Assembly: GCF_015182315.1 (NCBI RefSeq)
Contig: NZ_PRDL01000001.1
Span: 1,054,001-1,118,000, forward strand
Direction: 5' to 3'
DNA length: 64,000 bases
From: Cellvibrio polysaccharolyticus
GTDB taxonomy: Bacteria; Pseudomonadota; Gammaproteobacteria; Pseudomonadales; Cellvibrionaceae
Shown here piece after piece: positions 8,208-16,250 of the stretch (within the stretch, counting starts at the first letter, position 1; every line of letters starts with the position of its first letter). The notes under the pieces were generated by a model. The model ran no database searches. It was not told where the DNA came from and saw nothing but the letters and a program-made list of their open reading frames with translations. The position numbers and the translations under genes were made by a program.

Positions 8208-9215
8208 TCAATAATAATTCAGGTGAGTGGCCTTGCCCCAGAAAACCCGGTAAGCAAACACGGTGTAAAACAGAATCGTGGGCAGTACGATCACGGTGCC
8301 ATACAGAATGAACCACAAGGCTTCGGGGGCGCTGGCTGCTTGCCAGATATCAATTTGACCTGGCACCACATCGGGGAAGAAGCTGTAACCCAAACCGATA
8401 AAACACAGCAGAAAAATCAGCGCCACCGACGCCAGCGGAATCCAGCTGCCAAAGTCATGTTGATAGGGGAACTTGGCCAGGTAGCGATCTACCAGTACGA
8501 AGGCCAGCAAGCACACCACCGGAATCACCATCAGCAACAGGGCTACCGGTGAGCCAAACCATTTTTCAAAGATGCCGGGGCTGATCAAGGGGTTAACAAT
8601 AGACACCGCGACAATACCCACCGCTGTCAGAATGCCGCAACGGCGAGTCCAGCGCGCCGCTTTAAGCTGCAATTCGCCTTCGGTTTTCAGCACCAGCCAG
8701 GCGCCACCAATAAAGGAGAACCCGGCAGTAACACACACCGCACTGAGGCCGGAGAATAACCAGGCTTGCCAGCTATTATCAAAACCCATCACGTACATGC
8801 CGAGCATAAACCCCTGGGATGAAGCGGCCATCAGCGAGCCGGCCTTGAAGCATTTGTCCCACAGGTCTTTGTGATCAGCCGGTGCCTTGGCGCGGAAGTC
8901 AAAGGCAACGCCGCGCAGGATCAGGCCGATAATCATCACGGTAACCGGCACATACAGGTGATACAAAATCAGGCTATGTGCAGACGGAAAGGCAATCAAT
9001 AACAAGCCGACCCCGAGCACCAGCCAGGTTTCATTGGCGTCCCAAAAGGGGCCAATGGAGGCAATCATAATATCCCGTTCTTTTTCAGCATCGGCCGGTA
9101 GCAAAATGCCAACGCCCAGATCATAGCCGTCGAGAACGGCGTAAATCAGAAACGATAACCCCATCAAGCTGATAAATATAATCGGTAACCAATAGGCTTC
9201 GCCGGTAAGTTCCAT
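8208..9215 (-). CDS. cydB: Cytochrome bd-type quinol oxidase subunit II
   Basis: The inner-membrane structural partner of CydA in a cytochrome bd oxidase, which reduces oxygen with electrons from quinol. Its 335 residues have about eight hydrophobic helices. The family hallmark near residues 50-65 (GPFWDANETWLVLGVG) and the N-terminal YAVLDGYDLGVGIL stretch are present. The length is shorter than E. coli CydB and closer to the CioB type of cyanide-insensitive oxidases. The gene lies 40 bp after cydA, in one operon. No cydX-like small gene is visible between its stop and the following hairpin. Confidence 0.94.
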   Translation of the reverse strand: MELTGEAYWLPIIFISLMGLSFLIYAVLDGYDLGVGILLPADAEKERDIMIASIGPFWDANETWLVLGVGLLLIAFPSAHSLILYHLYVPVTVMIIGLILRGVAFDFRAKAPADHKDLWDKCFKAGSLMAASSQGFMLGMYVMGFDNSWQAWLFSGLSAVCVTAGFSFIGGAWLVLKTEGELQLKAARWTRRCGILTAVGIVAVSIVNPLISPGIFEKWFGSPVALLLMVIPVVCLLAFVLVDRYLAKFPYQHDFGSWIPLASVALIFLLCFIGLGYSFFPDVVPGQIDIWQAASAPEALWFILYGTVIVLPTILFYTVFAYRVFWGKATHLNYY

Positions 9216-9255
9216 AACAACCTCGGTGACAAAAAGAAATCGATAATTGGCCGCG

Positions 9256-10626
9256 TTAGTGTTGCGTCAATGGGTTTAATTTATCCTGCAAGGTTTCCAC
9301 TTCTTCCGGACGATCAACCAGTACCGATTTTCTCGCCATCAGGAACAGGGTGCGCATGTAGGCAAACATCAATACGACATACAGAACAATGTAGAAAGTC
9401 AGCGACATGGCAACGTAAGGCGCACCAATACTGGTGACTGCATCGGCGGTTTTAAGAACGCCGGACACCAGCCACGGCTGACGGCCAATTTCGGTAACGT
9501 ACCAACCGGCAATACTGGCGGCCCAGCCGGAAAAAGTCATACCGAGCAGCACTTTCAGCATCCAGCGCGGCAGTTCCTTGTTGCGGTAAAGTTGCCAGCA
9601 GGCAACCCACGACACCAGCAGCATCAAGGCACCAATGCCGACCATGATGCGGAAGCCGTAAAACACCGGTTTAACGGGCGGATGTAAACCTTCAAACTCA
9701 TTCAGGCCACGAATTTCACCGTCCATATCGTGGGTCAAAATCAGGCTCGCCAGTTTGGGAATTTCGATAGCGAAATGGTTGGTTTGGGTTTTTTCATCCG
9801 GAATGGCAAACAGCACCAGCGGCGCGCCTTTTTCGGTATGCCACACGGCTTCCATGGCGGCCACTTTGGCCGGTTGGTGTTTCAGGGTGTTGAGGCCGTG
9901 CAAGTCGCCCAATACAAACTGGATCGGAATGAACAGCGCCGCCGCAGTAATACCCACTTTCAGTGCTAAACGCGGTGCCGGTTTGTGGTCACCTTTTAAC
10001 AAGCGGTAAGCGGAGATGCCGGCGATCAAAAAGGCAACGGTCAGTCCGGAGGCCGCCAGCATATGGGCAAGGCGGTAGGGGAATGACGGATTAAAGATCA
10101 CTTCTACCCAGCTGGTGGGAATGGCAACGCCATCGCGCATTTCAAAGCCGGCTGGCGTTTGCATCCATGAGTTCAGTGCCAGAATCCAGAAAGCTGACAA
10201 GCTGGTACCCACGGTAACCAGACCAGTGGCAAAGGTATGCACCCGCGCAGAAACCCGGTTGACCCCAAACAGCATCACGCCCAGAAAGGTGGCTTCAAGA
10301 AAAAACGCGGTAAGAATTTCGTAGCCGAGTAGCGGGCCGGCAATGGTGCCCACCGTTTCCATGTAGCCTGGCCAGTTGGTGCCAAACTGAAACGACATGG
10401 TGATACCGCCCACCACGCCCAGCGCAAATGACAAGGCAAAAATTTTGATCCAGAAACGGTAACAGCGCATCCAGATTTCGTCCTGGGTGCGGTTGTATTG
10501 AATGCGGAAGAAAAAGAGGAACCAGCAGAGGGCGATATTGATCGCGGGGAACAGAATATGAAACGAGATGTTGGCGGCAAATTGGATGCGCGACAACATC
10601 AAGGTGTCCAGTGATTCAAACAGCAT
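9256..10626 (-). CDS. cydA: Cytochrome bd-type quinol oxidase subunit I
   Basis: The haem-bearing subunit of the bd quinol oxidase. Visible features are the N-terminal histidine in FAANISFHILFPAINIALCW (haem b595 ligand region), a quinol-binding loop containing LKHQPAKVAAMEAVW, and the diagnostic GRQPW motif near residue 370 followed by the V.G.LKTADAV stretch. At 456 residues it lacks the long insertion of the Q-loop found in E. coli CydA, so it belongs to the short-loop class that includes CioA. It is followed by cydB and preceded, on the same strand and 84 bp away, by a GbsR/MarR-type regulator. Whether the oxidase is cyanide-insensitive cannot be judged from sequence alone. Confidence 0.94.
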   Translation of the reverse strand: MLFESLDTLMLSRIQFAANISFHILFPAINIALCWFLFFFRIQYNRTQDEIWMRCYRFWIKIFALSFALGVVGGITMSFQFGTNWPGYMETVGTIAGPLLGYEILTAFFLEATFLGVMLFGVNRVSARVHTFATGLVTVGTSLSAFWILALNSWMQTPAGFEMRDGVAIPTSWVEVIFNPSFPYRLAHMLAASGLTVAFLIAGISAYRLLKGDHKPAPRLALKVGITAAALFIPIQFVLGDLHGLNTLKHQPAKVAAMEAVWHTEKGAPLVLFAIPDEKTQTNHFAIEIPKLASLILTHDMDGEIRGLNEFEGLHPPVKPVFYGFRIMVGIGALMLLVSWVACWQLYRNKELPRWMLKVLLGMTFSGWAASIAGWYVTEIGRQPWLVSGVLKTADAVTSIGAPYVAMSLTFYIVLYVVLMFAYMRTLFLMARKSVLVDRPEEVETLQDKLNPLTQH

Positions 10627-10710
10627 AGTGCTTACCTCGGATGCCGTATAAGAGGCAGTTATTGGATCTGCCTTGTTTAATCATCACTCATTACGGGTGG
10701 CGTTTTGCGC

Positions 10711-11259
10711 TTAATGCTTGGCTGAGCCGGGCAGCCATTTTTCCTTCAGATCCAGCACCTTGCCGAGGCTGCTGCCCAGCTTGAGGAGCTTGTGCAAACT
10801 GCCGGTATCGAGCCGTTGTATTTCAGTCGTCCACAAGGTGATCATCTCGATCAGATCGTGCATTTCCTGCATGCGTTTTTGCGCGTATTCCTCTTCCTCA
10901 CTCACCGGTTTATTCAAGAGTAGGCCACGAAGTGTAGAGAGGGTAGGGTCAATTTCCCGTTTGCGACGTTGTTCTATGAGGGTTTTGGCGATCTCCCATA
11001 CGTCGGCTGGCGCCGAGTAATACTCTTTGCGATCTCCGGGGATATGTTGCAGTCGCACCAACTCCCAGGATTGCAATTCTTTCAATCCCATACTGACGTT
11101 GGAGCGGGAAAAGCCGAGGGTTTCGGTGATGTCTTCAGCGGTAAGCGGAGAGGAAGAGAGCACCAGCAGCGCATACATCTGGCCAACGGTGCGGTTAATT
11201 CCCCAGCGACTGCCCATCTCACCAAAATGAAGAATGCAGGCTTGCATCATGGGTGTCAT
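10711..11259 (-). CDS. GbsR/MarR-family transcriptional regulator
   Basis: A winged-helix regulator of the GbsR type, about 182 residues. The helix-turn-helix lies near residues 35-75 (LTAEDITETLGFSRSNVSMG), followed by the wing GDRKEYYSA and a C-terminal helical, probably dimerising, segment. It lies just upstream of cydAB on the same strand, so control of the oxidase genes and of itself is likely but inferred. The frame has a GTG at 11265 and ATGs at 11259 and 11250/11247. An AGGA lies 10 bases before the 11259 ATG and 4 before the GTG, so the start is not settled. The RBS and GTG candidate lie inside a 54-bp perfect palindrome. Confidence 0.82.
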   Translation of the reverse strand: MTPMMQACILHFGEMGSRWGINRTVGQMYALLVLSSSPLTAEDITETLGFSRSNVSMGLKELQSWELVRLQHIPGDRKEYYSAPADVWEIAKTLIEQRRKREIDPTLSTLRGLLLNKPVSEEEEYAQKRMQEMHDLIEMITLWTTEIQRLDTGSLHKLLKLGSSLGKVLDLKEKWLPGSAKH

Positions 11260-11313
11260 TGTCACAGATTCCTGTAATTTCAGTAATTACTGAAATTACA
11301 GGAATCTGTGACA
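11260..11313. promoter_or_regulatory. 54-bp perfect palindrome at the start of the GbsR-like gene
   Basis: Every base from 11260 to 11286 pairs with its partner from 11313 to 11287. The centre reads TTTCAGTAATTACTGAAA and each half contains a further imperfect dyad (CTGTAATTTCAG). It covers the ribosome site of the regulator gene. The simplest reading is an autoregulatory operator with two or more dimer sites, which in RNA could also fold into a start-masking hairpin. The binding protein is not shown by sequence. Confidence 0.7.
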
Positions 11314-11527
11314 TTTCGTCAAGCGGAAAAGTCAACAAACAGCCTGTTCGGTTAAAAATAGCGCGAATAGCATGTTGGTTGAAAGAATTGAATAGGCCGG
11401 GTCAATGCCAAGTAGGGGGGGGATTCTCTATTGCTATAACTTGCCTGATATTACTATTGGGCAATCGCTATTGGAGATCCCTATTTAATGGGGCGCGTGT
11501 TAATGGCGCGCGTAGCGATCAAACTGC

Positions 11528-12550
11528 CTATGGCTTCATGGTGATAACCACCTTTCCTTTTGCACGCCCTTTGGCCAGGTATTCAAGCGCATCTTTTGCT
11601 TTATCAAAGGGAAATACTTTGTCGATCACCGGTTTGATGCGCTCGGCCTCAATGAGCTTACTGATTTCGGCAAGTTGGGCACCATCAGGACGAACAAAAA
11701 GAAATGAGTAAGAGACATCCCGCTTTTTCGCGAGACGCATAATTTTGCGACTCATCAGCCCGAACACAAATCGCAGCACGAAGTTCAATCGCTTGGTGCG
11801 CGCAAAAGCGACATCCAACGGCCCCACAATAGAAATTATCTTGCTGCCCGGTTTAAGGATGCCAATCGATTTTTCTATCGCATCGCCTCTGACGGTACCC
11901 AGTACGGCATCGTAATCGCGCAACACTTTCTCAAATTCTTGTTGCTTGTAATCGATCACCTCATCGGCACCCAGGCTGCTCACTAAAGGAATATTGCCGG
12001 TGCTGGTGGTAGTTCCCACCCTGGCGCCCAAGTGTTTTGCCAGCTGGATGGCAAATGAACCAATCCCTCCCGATCCCGCCGGGATAAACACTTTTTGTCC
12101 GGGGCGAAGATTCAGCCGCTCCTTCAATGCCTGCCAGGCGGTGAGCCCGACCATAGGAATCGAAGCTGCCTGCACAAAATCCAGATTGGCGGGTTTCAGC
12201 GCAGCAGCGCTCTCGGGCACCACCGCAAATTCGGCGATTGAGCCGGTGCCCAGGTCGAAAATACTGGCGAATACAGCATCGCCCGGCTTGAAGCGCGTGA
12301 CACGGTCACCAACCGCTGTAACCACGCCAGCCAAATCGCTGCCCAGGGTTGCGGGAAGTTTGAAATGCAAAACCGGTTTAAACGCCCCGGTGGGAATCAT
12401 ATTGTCGATGGGGTTTACCGCTGCGGCATAAACCTGAACCATAAGTTCATCAGGTTTTAGCGCTGGGCGAGGAATATCGGTTAACCCGATTTCCGGTGCT
12501 TTGCCATAACGTTTGAAGGTCAGTGCTTTCATTGTTAACGACCTATCCAT
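11528..12550 (-). CDS. Zinc-independent MDR-family NAD(P)H oxidoreductase
   Basis: A medium-chain dehydrogenase/reductase of the quinone/enone reductase type, about 340 residues. The N-terminal GroES-like domain holds the NPIDNMIPTG and LGSDLAGVV segments. The Rossmann domain holds the nucleotide loop PAGSGGIGSFAIQLAKHLGA. The catalytic zinc ligands of true alcohol dehydrogenases are not visible. The ATG at 12550 (MDRSLTMKALTF) has AAGGAG six bases upstream; the frame is open further but overlaps the preceding gene. It is the last of four oxidoreductase genes downstream of the TetR-controlled divergent promoter, 22 bp after the second SDR gene. A role in reducing reactive carbonyls, enones or quinones is inferred. 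Confidence 0.83.
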   Translation of the reverse strand: MDRSLTMKALTFKRYGKAPEIGLTDIPRPALKPDELMVQVYAAAVNPIDNMIPTGAFKPVLHFKLPATLGSDLAGVVTAVGDRVTRFKPGDAVFASIFDLGTGSIAEFAVVPESAAALKPANLDFVQAASIPMVGLTAWQALKERLNLRPGQKVFIPAGSGGIGSFAIQLAKHLGARVGTTTSTGNIPLVSSLGADEVIDYKQQEFEKVLRDYDAVLGTVRGDAIEKSIGILKPGSKIISIVGPLDVAFARTKRLNFVLRFVFGLMSRKIMRLAKKRDVSYSFLFVRPDGAQLAEISKLIEAERIKPVIDKVFPFDKAKDALEYLAKGRAKGKVVITMKP

Positions 12551-12572
12551 AAGAATCTCCTTGGTACCGGGT

Positions 12573-13388
12573 TCAGCTATCGAGCTGAAAGTTCTTGCGA
12601 ATGACTTTATCAAAAACCCCCGCAGGTGCGAATCGCCGCAAAAACTGTAACTGAGCGGCCGCTTTACCGGCGGTGTAACGGCGCTTCGGCCGCTCGGCGC
12701 GAATGGCTTGCAACACCACGTCGGCTACCACGTCCGGTTCGTCCGCATTCGCCATGGCCTGATTAACGAATTTGGTAACCTTCGTCCGAATCTGCTGGTA
12801 CTCGTCGAGCGTTGTATCGGGCTGGATATTGTTCGCCTCGAACTGCGTTTTGGTATAGGCCGGTTCGATGACGGACACTCTGATTCCGTAGCCGCGCAGT
12901 TCGTGATCCAGCGCCTCGGAATAACCTTCAACGGCATGCTTGCTGGCACTGTAAAGCGCGGCATAAGGCACCGGAACCAGGCCGAGAATGGAGCCAATGT
13001 TGATGATTCTGCCGCTGTGCTGCCGGCGCATCTGAGGGGCGACTGCCTGGGTCATCCGCACAAGGCCGAGAAAGTTGGTATCGAGGATGGCTTTGGCCTG
13101 CGCGATTGAACTTTCCTCGGCCGCGGCGGGTGCAACGCCGAAACCGGCGTTGTTGACTAACACATCGATACGACCCTCCAGTTCCAGCAGTTGCTTGATA
13201 GCCGCTTTGACGGAAAGGTCGTCGGTGACATCGAGCGCCAACATCGGGAAGGGATATTGGCCTGCTGTGGCGCCGCGCCTGCTGGTGCCGTAGACCTTGT
13301 AGCCCGCAGCTAACAGTGTAAGGGCCGTGGCTTCACCGATACCCGATGAAGCGCCGGTTACGAGAACTACAGACTGTTGTGTTGTCAT
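12573..13388 (-). CDS. Short-chain dehydrogenase/reductase
   Basis: A classical SDR of about 271 residues. The cofactor motif TGASSGIG lies near the N-terminus, NNAGFG follows at about residue 85, and the catalytic YSASK tetrad region at about 145-150. The N-terminal arginines after beta-strand 2 (GTSRRG) favour NADP(H). The frame extends to 13412, but the ATG at 13388 (MTTQQSVVLVTG) has GGA at a usable distance and fits the family start. It is third in the minus-strand run OYE-SDR-SDR-MDR. Substrate unknown; the neighbours suggest carbonyl reduction in a detoxification set. Confidence 0.82.
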   Translation of the reverse strand: MTTQQSVVLVTGASSGIGEATALTLLAAGYKVYGTSRRGATAGQYPFPMLALDVTDDLSVKAAIKQLLELEGRIDVLVNNAGFGVAPAAAEESSIAQAKAILDTNFLGLVRMTQAVAPQMRRQHSGRIINIGSILGLVPVPYAALYSASKHAVEGYSEALDHELRGYGIRVSVIEPAYTKTQFEANNIQPDTTLDEYQQIRTKVTKFVNQAMANADEPDVVADVVLQAIRAERPKRRYTAGKAAAQLQFLRRFAPAGVFDKVIRKNFQLDS

Positions 13389-13484
13389 TTGAGGCATTCC
13401 GGTCATTGTCATTGTGGATCAGCAGCGCCTGGTTCCGGCAGCGGATAACATCAAACGCTGCTGCTGTATTCGCTAAATGCGTGA

Positions 13485-14273
13485 TCAAACGGTTGCTTGA
13501 TAGCGTTCAGCAACCTGCGCTTGATTAAGGTCGGCAAGCAGCGTTTGTCGTGCGGCATCAAGCGCATCCCAATGTTTGGCGTCTTGCAGTGGCGGAATAG
13601 TCACTAATTCACGGCGATCAAAGCCAACCAGCGCTGCATCAACCAAGGCGTCCACTTTCATCAGTTCGGGATAGGCGCTGATGTCGATGCCCGCGCGATC
13701 CCACAGTTCGGTGTAGGTGCCAGCAGGAAGCACGGCCTGGACATAAATACCTTTGGGCGATAGCTCCTGATGCAGCCCCTGTGACAGGAACAGCACGAAG
13801 GCTTTGGTTGCGCCGTAGACCGACATTTGGTATTCCGGTGCCAGGCCAACCACTGAACCAAGGTTGATGATTGCGCCTTTGCCTGCTTGCACAAAGCGTG
13901 GGGCAACTGCATGTGCGAGTCGTGCCAAAGCGGTGACATTTAACGCGATAAGCTGAGCTACCTGAGCGGAGGATTGCTCGATAAAGCTGCCCGACTGCGC
14001 GATCCCGGCATTATTGATCAGGGTTCCGATGCGCTCGTCATCACGCAAACGTGCTTCGACAGTGGCCAGATCATCGGATTTGGTGAGGTCGGCTGGCAAG
14101 ACATCGACGTTAACGCCGTATTCCTGATGCAGGCGGGTCGCGAGCGCATCCAGCCGCACTTTGTCGCGCGCTACCAGCACCAGGTCATGGCCGCGGCGAG
14201 CGAAGCGCTCGGCGTAGATGGCACCAATGCCGGTGGAAGCGCCGGTAATAAGAACAGAAGTTGAAGTAGTCAT
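13485..14273 (-). CDS. Short-chain dehydrogenase/reductase, DltE-like
   Basis: A second SDR of 262 residues, clearly different from its neighbour. TGASTGIG lies at residues 10-17, NNAG near 88-91, and the active-site serine and tyrosine in GSVVGLAPEYQMSVYGATKA. The sequence around VARDKVRLDALA suggests NADP(H) preference. The C-terminal half resembles the broad YqjQ/DltE group of predicted SDRs with no assigned substrate. It sits 88 bp after the OYE gene and 96 bp before the next SDR, gaps that allow internal promoters, although none is evident. Confidence 0.82.
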   Translation of the reverse strand: MTTSTSVLITGASTGIGAIYAERFARRGHDLVLVARDKVRLDALATRLHQEYGVNVDVLPADLTKSDDLATVEARLRDDERIGTLINNAGIAQSGSFIEQSSAQVAQLIALNVTALARLAHAVAPRFVQAGKGAIINLGSVVGLAPEYQMSVYGATKAFVLFLSQGLHQELSPKGIYVQAVLPAGTYTELWDRAGIDISAYPELMKVDALVDAALVGFDRRELVTIPPLQDAKHWDALDAARQTLLADLNQAQVAERYQATV

Positions 14274-14361
14274 GTATTTGCTCTCTGAATGAAGAAGGGC
14301 ACAGCCCTATCGGTTTGATATTTAGTGTGAGGTCACATCAGGTGCGACCCTACTGACCTTG

Positions 14362-15453
14362 TCAGGCGCTGGCGTCTGCAAGAGTCGGGTAGTCGATATA
14401 GCCTTCCGCGCCACCGCCAAAAAGCGTTGCCGGGTTGGGGCTCGCCAAAGGCGCATCCGCTTTGAGCCGCTCCACCAGATCCGGGTTGGCGATGTACAGG
14501 CGGCCGAAAGCGAATAGATCTGCCTTACCTTCGGCAAGCCGGGTAGCGGCCAGTGTTTGGTCGTAACCGTTGTTGGCGAGGTAGGTTTGCTTGAAGCGCT
14601 GGCGCAATGCGTCATAGTCAAACGGCGCCACATCACGCGGCCCACCGGTGGCGCCCTCCACCACATGCAAGTAGGCGATGCCGAGTGTGCTGAGCTGTTC
14701 GGTAATGTAGTTGTACTGCGGTTGCGGATTGGTAGAGGATATTCCAGAGGCGGGAGACACGGGTGAAATACGCACACCGGTACGCTCGGCGCCAATCTCA
14801 CCCACTATCGCGGCGGTCACTTCCAGCAGCAGTCGCGCGCGATTTTCGATAGAGCCGCCATAGGCATCGGTACGCTGGTTGGCGCCGTCCTTGATGAACT
14901 GCTCCAGCAAATAACCATTGGCACCATGAATTTCCACACCGTCGAAACCAGCGGTAATCGCGTTAGCGGCTGCCTGACGGAAGTCATTCACGATCGCTGG
15001 CAGCTCGCCAAGGTTCAGGGCGCGTGGTTCAGATGCATCGGCAAAACCGTTGTTGATAAAAATCTTCGTCTCAGCACGAATAGCAGAAGGCGCTACCGGT
15101 GCAGCGCCATCGGGTTGCAGATCCACATGAGACACGCGACCCACATGCCACAACTGAATGAAGATCCGCCCACCTTTGGCATGCACGGCATCGGTAACCT
15201 TACGCCAGCCCGCAATTTGCTCAGGTGTGTATAAACCGGGTGTGTCCTGAAAACCCTGTGCTTGCGCTGACACTTGGGTCGCTTCTGCAATGATCAAACC
15301 GGCTGACGCGCGCTGGGCGTAGTAGGTTGCTGCCAACTCGCTGGGCACCAGGCCCGCTGTGGCGCGGCTGCGGGTTAACGGCGCCATCACGATTCGGTTA
15401 GCGAGCGTCAGGCCGCCAAGGGTGAAGGGTTGGAACAAAGTCGTGTCTGTCAT
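14362..15453 (-). CDS. Old Yellow Enzyme family NADH:flavin oxidoreductase
   Basis: An FMN-dependent ene-reductase of the NemA/OYE type, 363 residues. Key regions are the N-terminal NRIVMAPLTRSRA, the substrate-binding HGAN motif in VEIHGANGYLLEQF, the DAYGGSIENRARLLLEV segment, and the C-terminal FMN phosphate-binding region near FGRLYIANPDLVERL. The frame is open to 15522, but the ATG at 15453 has GGAAG five bases upstream and matches the family start. It is first in the minus-strand operon and divergent from a TetR gene, as in the nemRA pair. Such enzymes reduce enones, nitrate esters or quinones; the physiological substrate is not predictable here. Confidence 0.9.
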   Translation of the reverse strand: MTDTTLFQPFTLGGLTLANRIVMAPLTRSRATAGLVPSELAATYYAQRASAGLIIAEATQVSAQAQGFQDTPGLYTPEQIAGWRKVTDAVHAKGGRIFIQLWHVGRVSHVDLQPDGAAPVAPSAIRAETKIFINNGFADASEPRALNLGELPAIVNDFRQAAANAITAGFDGVEIHGANGYLLEQFIKDGANQRTDAYGGSIENRARLLLEVTAAIVGEIGAERTGVRISPVSPASGISSTNPQPQYNYITEQLSTLGIAYLHVVEGATGGPRDVAPFDYDALRQRFKQTYLANNGYDQTLAATRLAEGKADLFAFGRLYIANPDLVERLKADAPLASPNPATLFGGGAEGYIDYPTLADASA

Positions 15454-15493
15454 ATCTGCTTCCGCGTGGGTTGATGGATACTTGTTGTTTTTA

Positions 15494-15522
15494 ATGATGA
15501 TGATCATAATCAAAACTGTCAA
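15494..15522 (-). promoter_or_regulatory. Promoter of the OYE-SDR-SDR-MDR operon
   Basis: On the minus strand a perfect -35 TTGACA (15522-15517) is followed after 17 bases by CATCAT (15499-15494), a 4/6 match to the -10 box. Both elements overlap the long inverted repeat, as expected for TetR repression. Confidence 0.55.
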
Positions 15523-15546
15523 GTGGTTTGATTATGATCATCATCA
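15495..15546. promoter_or_regulatory. 20-12-20 inverted repeat operator between OYE and tetR
   Basis: Two perfect 20-base arms, TGATGATGATCATAATCAAA at 15495-15514 and its reverse complement at 15527-15546, are separated by 12 bases. Each arm holds a smaller imperfect dyad around GATCATAATC. It overlaps promoter elements for both divergent units and is the obvious operator for the adjacent TetR protein. Confidence 0.75.
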
Positions 15547-15555
15547 ATGTATTAT
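15528..15555 (+). promoter_or_regulatory. Possible promoter of the tetR gene
   Basis: TTGATT (15528-15533) and TATTAT (15550-15555) are 16 bases apart, each matching the sigma-70 consensus at four or five positions. The -35 lies in the right arm of the inverted repeat, which would allow autorepression. Confidence 0.45.
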
Positions 15556-15591
15556 GAAGGCCATGATTTTCAGGGTTGGGGGTGTAGAGCG

Positions 15592-16167
15592 ATGAAAGTT
15601 ACCAAGGCACAAGTACAGGAAAATCGGGCGCGCATCGTCGAGATGGCCTCGGTTCTGTTTCGTGAGCGCGGGTACGACGGTGTGGGCGTAGCGGAGTTAA
15701 TGGCGGCGGCCGGTTTGACCCACGGCGGGTTTTACAAGCATTTCAAATCCAAGGCCGACCTGATGGCAGAGGCCGCGGCTGAAGGTTTCTCGCAATCCGC
15801 CGCCAATACCGCAGAACTCAATGTCGCCGCGTTTGTGAATCAATATGTATCGCGCCAGCACCGCGATGCACCGGGCGCTGGCTGCACCATGGCCGCCCTG
15901 TGTGGCGATGCAGCGCGCCAGCCGGAGTCCATCAAGGCGGTATTTGCCGCGGGAATCCAGCGCCAACTCGCCACTCTGGAGAGTGACGATGCTGCTGTGG
16001 GAGAAGATGCAAAACGTGAAGCGCGCGCCATAACGATTGACACTATTGCCCATGCCGTAGGCGCGATCATATTGTCCCGCGCCTGCCCGGATGACTCACC
16101 GCTAGCGGATGAGATTCTGGAGGTTTGCCGGGAGCGGATTCTCAGTCAATTTGAGCAAAAACCTTAA
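15592..16167 (+). CDS. TetR-family transcriptional regulator
   Basis: A 191-residue repressor. The N-terminal TetR domain (about residues 8-55) shows RARIVEMASVLFRERGYDGV and the recognition-helix region GLTHGGFYKHFKSKADL, typical of the subgroup near NemR and YxaF/LmrA. The C-terminal ligand domain has a cysteine in PGAGCTMAAL that could sense electrophiles, though this is speculative. An ATG at 15547 is in frame, but 15592 follows a G-rich ribosome site and fits the family N-terminus. Divergent from an OYE gene and next to a long inverted repeat, it most likely represses the oxidoreductase operon and itself. Confidence 0.9.
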   Translation: MKVTKAQVQENRARIVEMASVLFRERGYDGVGVAELMAAAGLTHGGFYKHFKSKADLMAEAAAEGFSQSAANTAELNVAAFVNQYVSRQHRDAPGAGCTMAALCGDAARQPESIKAVFAAGIQRQLATLESDDAAVGEDAKREARAITIDTIAHAVGAIILSRACPDDSPLADEILEVCRERILSQFEQKP

Positions 16168-16250
16168 GTGATGGATCGGTTGCCGGAATCAACCGGCAGC
16201 GGCGGGGCGCAAATAGACCGCGCGCCGTCGATCTCGTCAGGGCGAGCAGC

